From: Burkholderiales bacterium
GTDB lineage: Bacteria; Pseudomonadota; Gammaproteobacteria; Burkholderiales; Burkholderiaceae_C
Assembly (NCBI GenBank): GCA_025360385.1
Contig: JANYCG010000090.1
Location: forward strand, 1 to 34,752
Direction of reading: 5' to 3'
Length of the DNA: 34,752 nucleotides
The number at the start of each line of letters is the position of its first letter. The first letter of the stretch is position 1. Below the pieces are notes generated by a model. That model was given only the letters and a program-made list of their open reading frames with translations, ran no database searches and was not told where the DNA came from. Positions 33,362 to 34,752 of the stretch are shown piece by piece. The position numbers and the translations under genes were made by a program.

Positions 33362-34752
33362 ATGGCAACGCTTGAAATTAAGGTTCCGGACATTGGTGAT
33401 TTTGATGAAGTCACCGTGATTGAGTTGATGGTGAAGGCGGGCGACCGCGTTGCGGCTGACCAAAGCCTCATCACCGTGGAGAGTGACAAGGCTTCGATGG
33501 AAATCCCGTCCAGCCATGCTGGCGTCGTGAAGTCGCTGGCGGTCAAGCTGGGCGACAAAGTCAAGCAAGGCTCGGTGATTTTGCAACTGGACGCAGAAGG
33601 AGCCCAAAACGCAGCTGAAACTTCTTCTACACAAGAAAAACAGGCCAAAGTTCCCGTGGGTATTGAACAGTCTGCTATAAATAATGTAGTATTTTTCGCG
33701 ACGCCAGGTGCCGCCAGTTATGCCGGCACCGCCGATCTGGACTGCGACCTGCTGGTGCTGGGCGCTGGCCCCGGCGGTTACAGCGCCGCCTTCCGCGCCG
33801 CCGACCTGGGCCTGAAAGTGGTGCTGGTCGAGCGCTACGCCACCCTGGGCGGTGTGTGCCTGAACGTCGGTTGCATCCCCTCCAAAGCCCTGCTGCACGT
33901 GGCTGCGGTGATGGACGAAGTGAGTCACCTCGGCGCTTTGGGCATCGAGTTTGGCGCGCCCAAGGTCAACATCGACACACTGCGCGGCCACAAAGAAAAG
34001 GTCATAGCCAAACTGACTGGCGGTCTGGCCGCCATGGCCAAGATGCGCAAGGTGACCACCGTGCGCGGCGTGGGCCAGTTTCTCAGTGCCAATCATGTGG
34101 AGGTGGAGGAAACCACCGGTGCCCAGGGCCAGGAAAAAACTGGCAGCAAAAAAGTCGTCGCGTTCAAGAAGTGCATCATCGCCGCCGGCAGTCAGGCCGT
34201 GCGATTGCCCTTCATGCCCGAGGATCCACGCGTGGTGGACAGTACCGGTGCCCTGGGTTTAAAAGATGTCCCCAAGCGCATGCTCATTCTGGGTGGCGGC
34301 ATCATCGGCCTGGAAATGGGCACGGTCTACAGCACCCTGGGGGCGCGTCTGGACGTGGTTGAAATGCTAGACGGCCTGATGCAGGGCGCGGACCGGGACC
34401 TGGTCAAAATCTGGCAGAAGATGAACGCCAAGCGCTTTGACAACATCATGCTCAAGACCAAGACCGTTTCTGCACGCGCCTTGCCCGAAGGCATCGAGGT
34501 GACATTCGCATCGGCAGAAGAGGGCGGCACCGCCCCCGCGCCGCAGGTGTATGACCTGGTGTTGCAAGCCGTGGGCCGCACGTCCAACGGCAAGAAGATC
34601 GCAGCCGAGAAGGCCGGCGTAGCGGTGACGGACAGAGGCTTCATCAACGTCGACATCCAGATGCGCACCAATGTGCCCCACATTTTTGCCATCGGCGACA
34701 TCGTGGGCCAGCCCATGCTGGCGCACAAGGCGGTGCACGAGGCGCATGTGGC
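33362..34752 (+). CDS. lpdA: Dihydrolipoamide dehydrogenase (PDH E3) with N-terminal lipoyl domain, 3' end outside window
   Basis: The frame is open to the window end; 463 codons are visible. It begins with a lipoyl domain (about 1-80, Lys43 in 'ESDKAS') nearly identical to the first one of aceF, then a linker ('[11 protein letters not shown]'). The FAD-dependent E3 follows: '[23 protein letters not shown]', redox-active disulfide Cys166/Cys171 ('[16 protein letters not shown]'), NAD-binding '[22 protein letters not shown]' and '[17 protein letters not shown]'. It reoxidises dihydrolipoamide of E2 with NAD+. E3 with a lipoyl domain is known in betaproteobacteria and Neisseria. The C-terminal dimer interface lies beyond the window. 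Weak ribosome-binding site AAAGAGA. Confidence 0.95.
   Translation, partial: MATLEIKVPDIGDFDEVTVIELMVKAGDRVAADQSLITVESDKASMEIPSSHAGVVKSLAVKLGDKVKQGSVILQLDAEGAQNAAETSSTQEKQAKVPVGIEQSAINNVVFFATPGAASYAGTADLDCDLLVLGAGPGGYSAAFRAADLGLKVVLVERYATLGGVCLNVGCIPSKALLHVAAVMDEVSHLGALGIEFGAPKVNIDTLRGHKEKVIAKLTGGLAAMAKMRKVTTVRGVGQFLSANHVEVEETTGAQGQEKTGSKKVVAFKKCIIAAGSQAVRLPFMPEDPRVVDSTGALGLKDVPKRMLILGGGIIGLEMGTVYSTLGARLDVVEMLDGLMQGADRDLVKIWQKMNAKRFDNIMLKTKTVSARALPEGIEVTFASAEEGGTAPAPQVYDLVLQAVGRTSNGKKIAAEKAGVAVTDRGFINVDIQMRTNVPHIFAIGDIVGQPMLAHKAVHEAHV
33674..33690. repeat. 17-bp mini-repeat within the lpdA linker
   Basis: GCTATAAATAATGTAGT, preceded by CAGTCT, closely parallels the sequence at the same place in the aceF linker (31357-31373). 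It encodes 'SAINNVV'. Confidence 0.4.

Overview
The window reads as chromosomal DNA of a betaproteobacterium, most likely family Comamonadaceae and close to Rhodoferax/Polaromonas. The reasons are a homodimeric-type aceE with an aceF carrying two lipoyl domains and an E3 carrying its own lipoyl domain, a small Trp-rich protein of a betaproteobacterial family, a PEP-CTERM protein, many TRAP-transporter genes, and AT-rich mini-repeats of a style I associate with Comamonadaceae. The species call is inference.

Layout. (1) 1-5934, cell-surface block: the 3' part of a gene for a large outer-membrane protein (three Ig-like repeats, a helical linker, an autotransporter-type barrel and a further barrel-like region); a closely linked tri-haem cytochrome c lipoprotein gene; a convergent FecR-domain gene. 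(2) 6083-10548, central metabolism: class I fumarase (fumA) and a UPF0114 membrane protein on the minus strand, and acetyl-CoA synthetase (acs) on the plus strand. (3) 10549-14437: an AT-rich spacer and terminator, a small cytochrome c, a Trp-rich membrane peptide, dihydroxy-acid dehydratase (ilvD) and a PEP-CTERM protein. (4) 14742-18826: a TRAP transporter operon with two tandem, closely similar solute-binding protein genes followed by dctQ and dctM. (5) 18953-24635: pyrD and rpiA (divergent), a DUF4124/glutaredoxin protein, oligopeptidase A (prlC) and folD. (6) 24729-27916: a FixL/FixJ-like two-component system. (7) 28177-end: the pyruvate dehydrogenase operon aceE-aceF-(proteasome-like peptidase)-lpdA, cut by the window end inside lpdA.

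How the genes fit together. Much of the window supplies or consumes acetyl-CoA and C4/C2 acids (acs, fumA, the PDH complex, a TRAP importer). The two-component system is transcribed divergently from aceE, and the aceE upstream region holds two sigma70-like promoters and an 18-bp perfect palindrome covering the first -35 box, so local control of PDH is plausible but unproven.

The most notable item is a proteasome/HslV-type threonine peptidase gene (32750-33334) lying between the E2 and E3 genes of PDH with 19- and 27-bp gaps. It looks like BPH, the betaproteobacterial proteasome homologue; its link to the PDH operon has no explanation I know of. Other points of interest are a REP-type inverted pair translated as part of the aceF linker, four dispersed copies of an ~40-bp AT-rich repeat (one forming the 3' end of pyrD), a 17-bp tandem repeat between rpiA and its convergent neighbour, an in-frame 12-bp repeat in prlC, and TRAP binding proteins that seem to lack the usual substrate-binding arginine.
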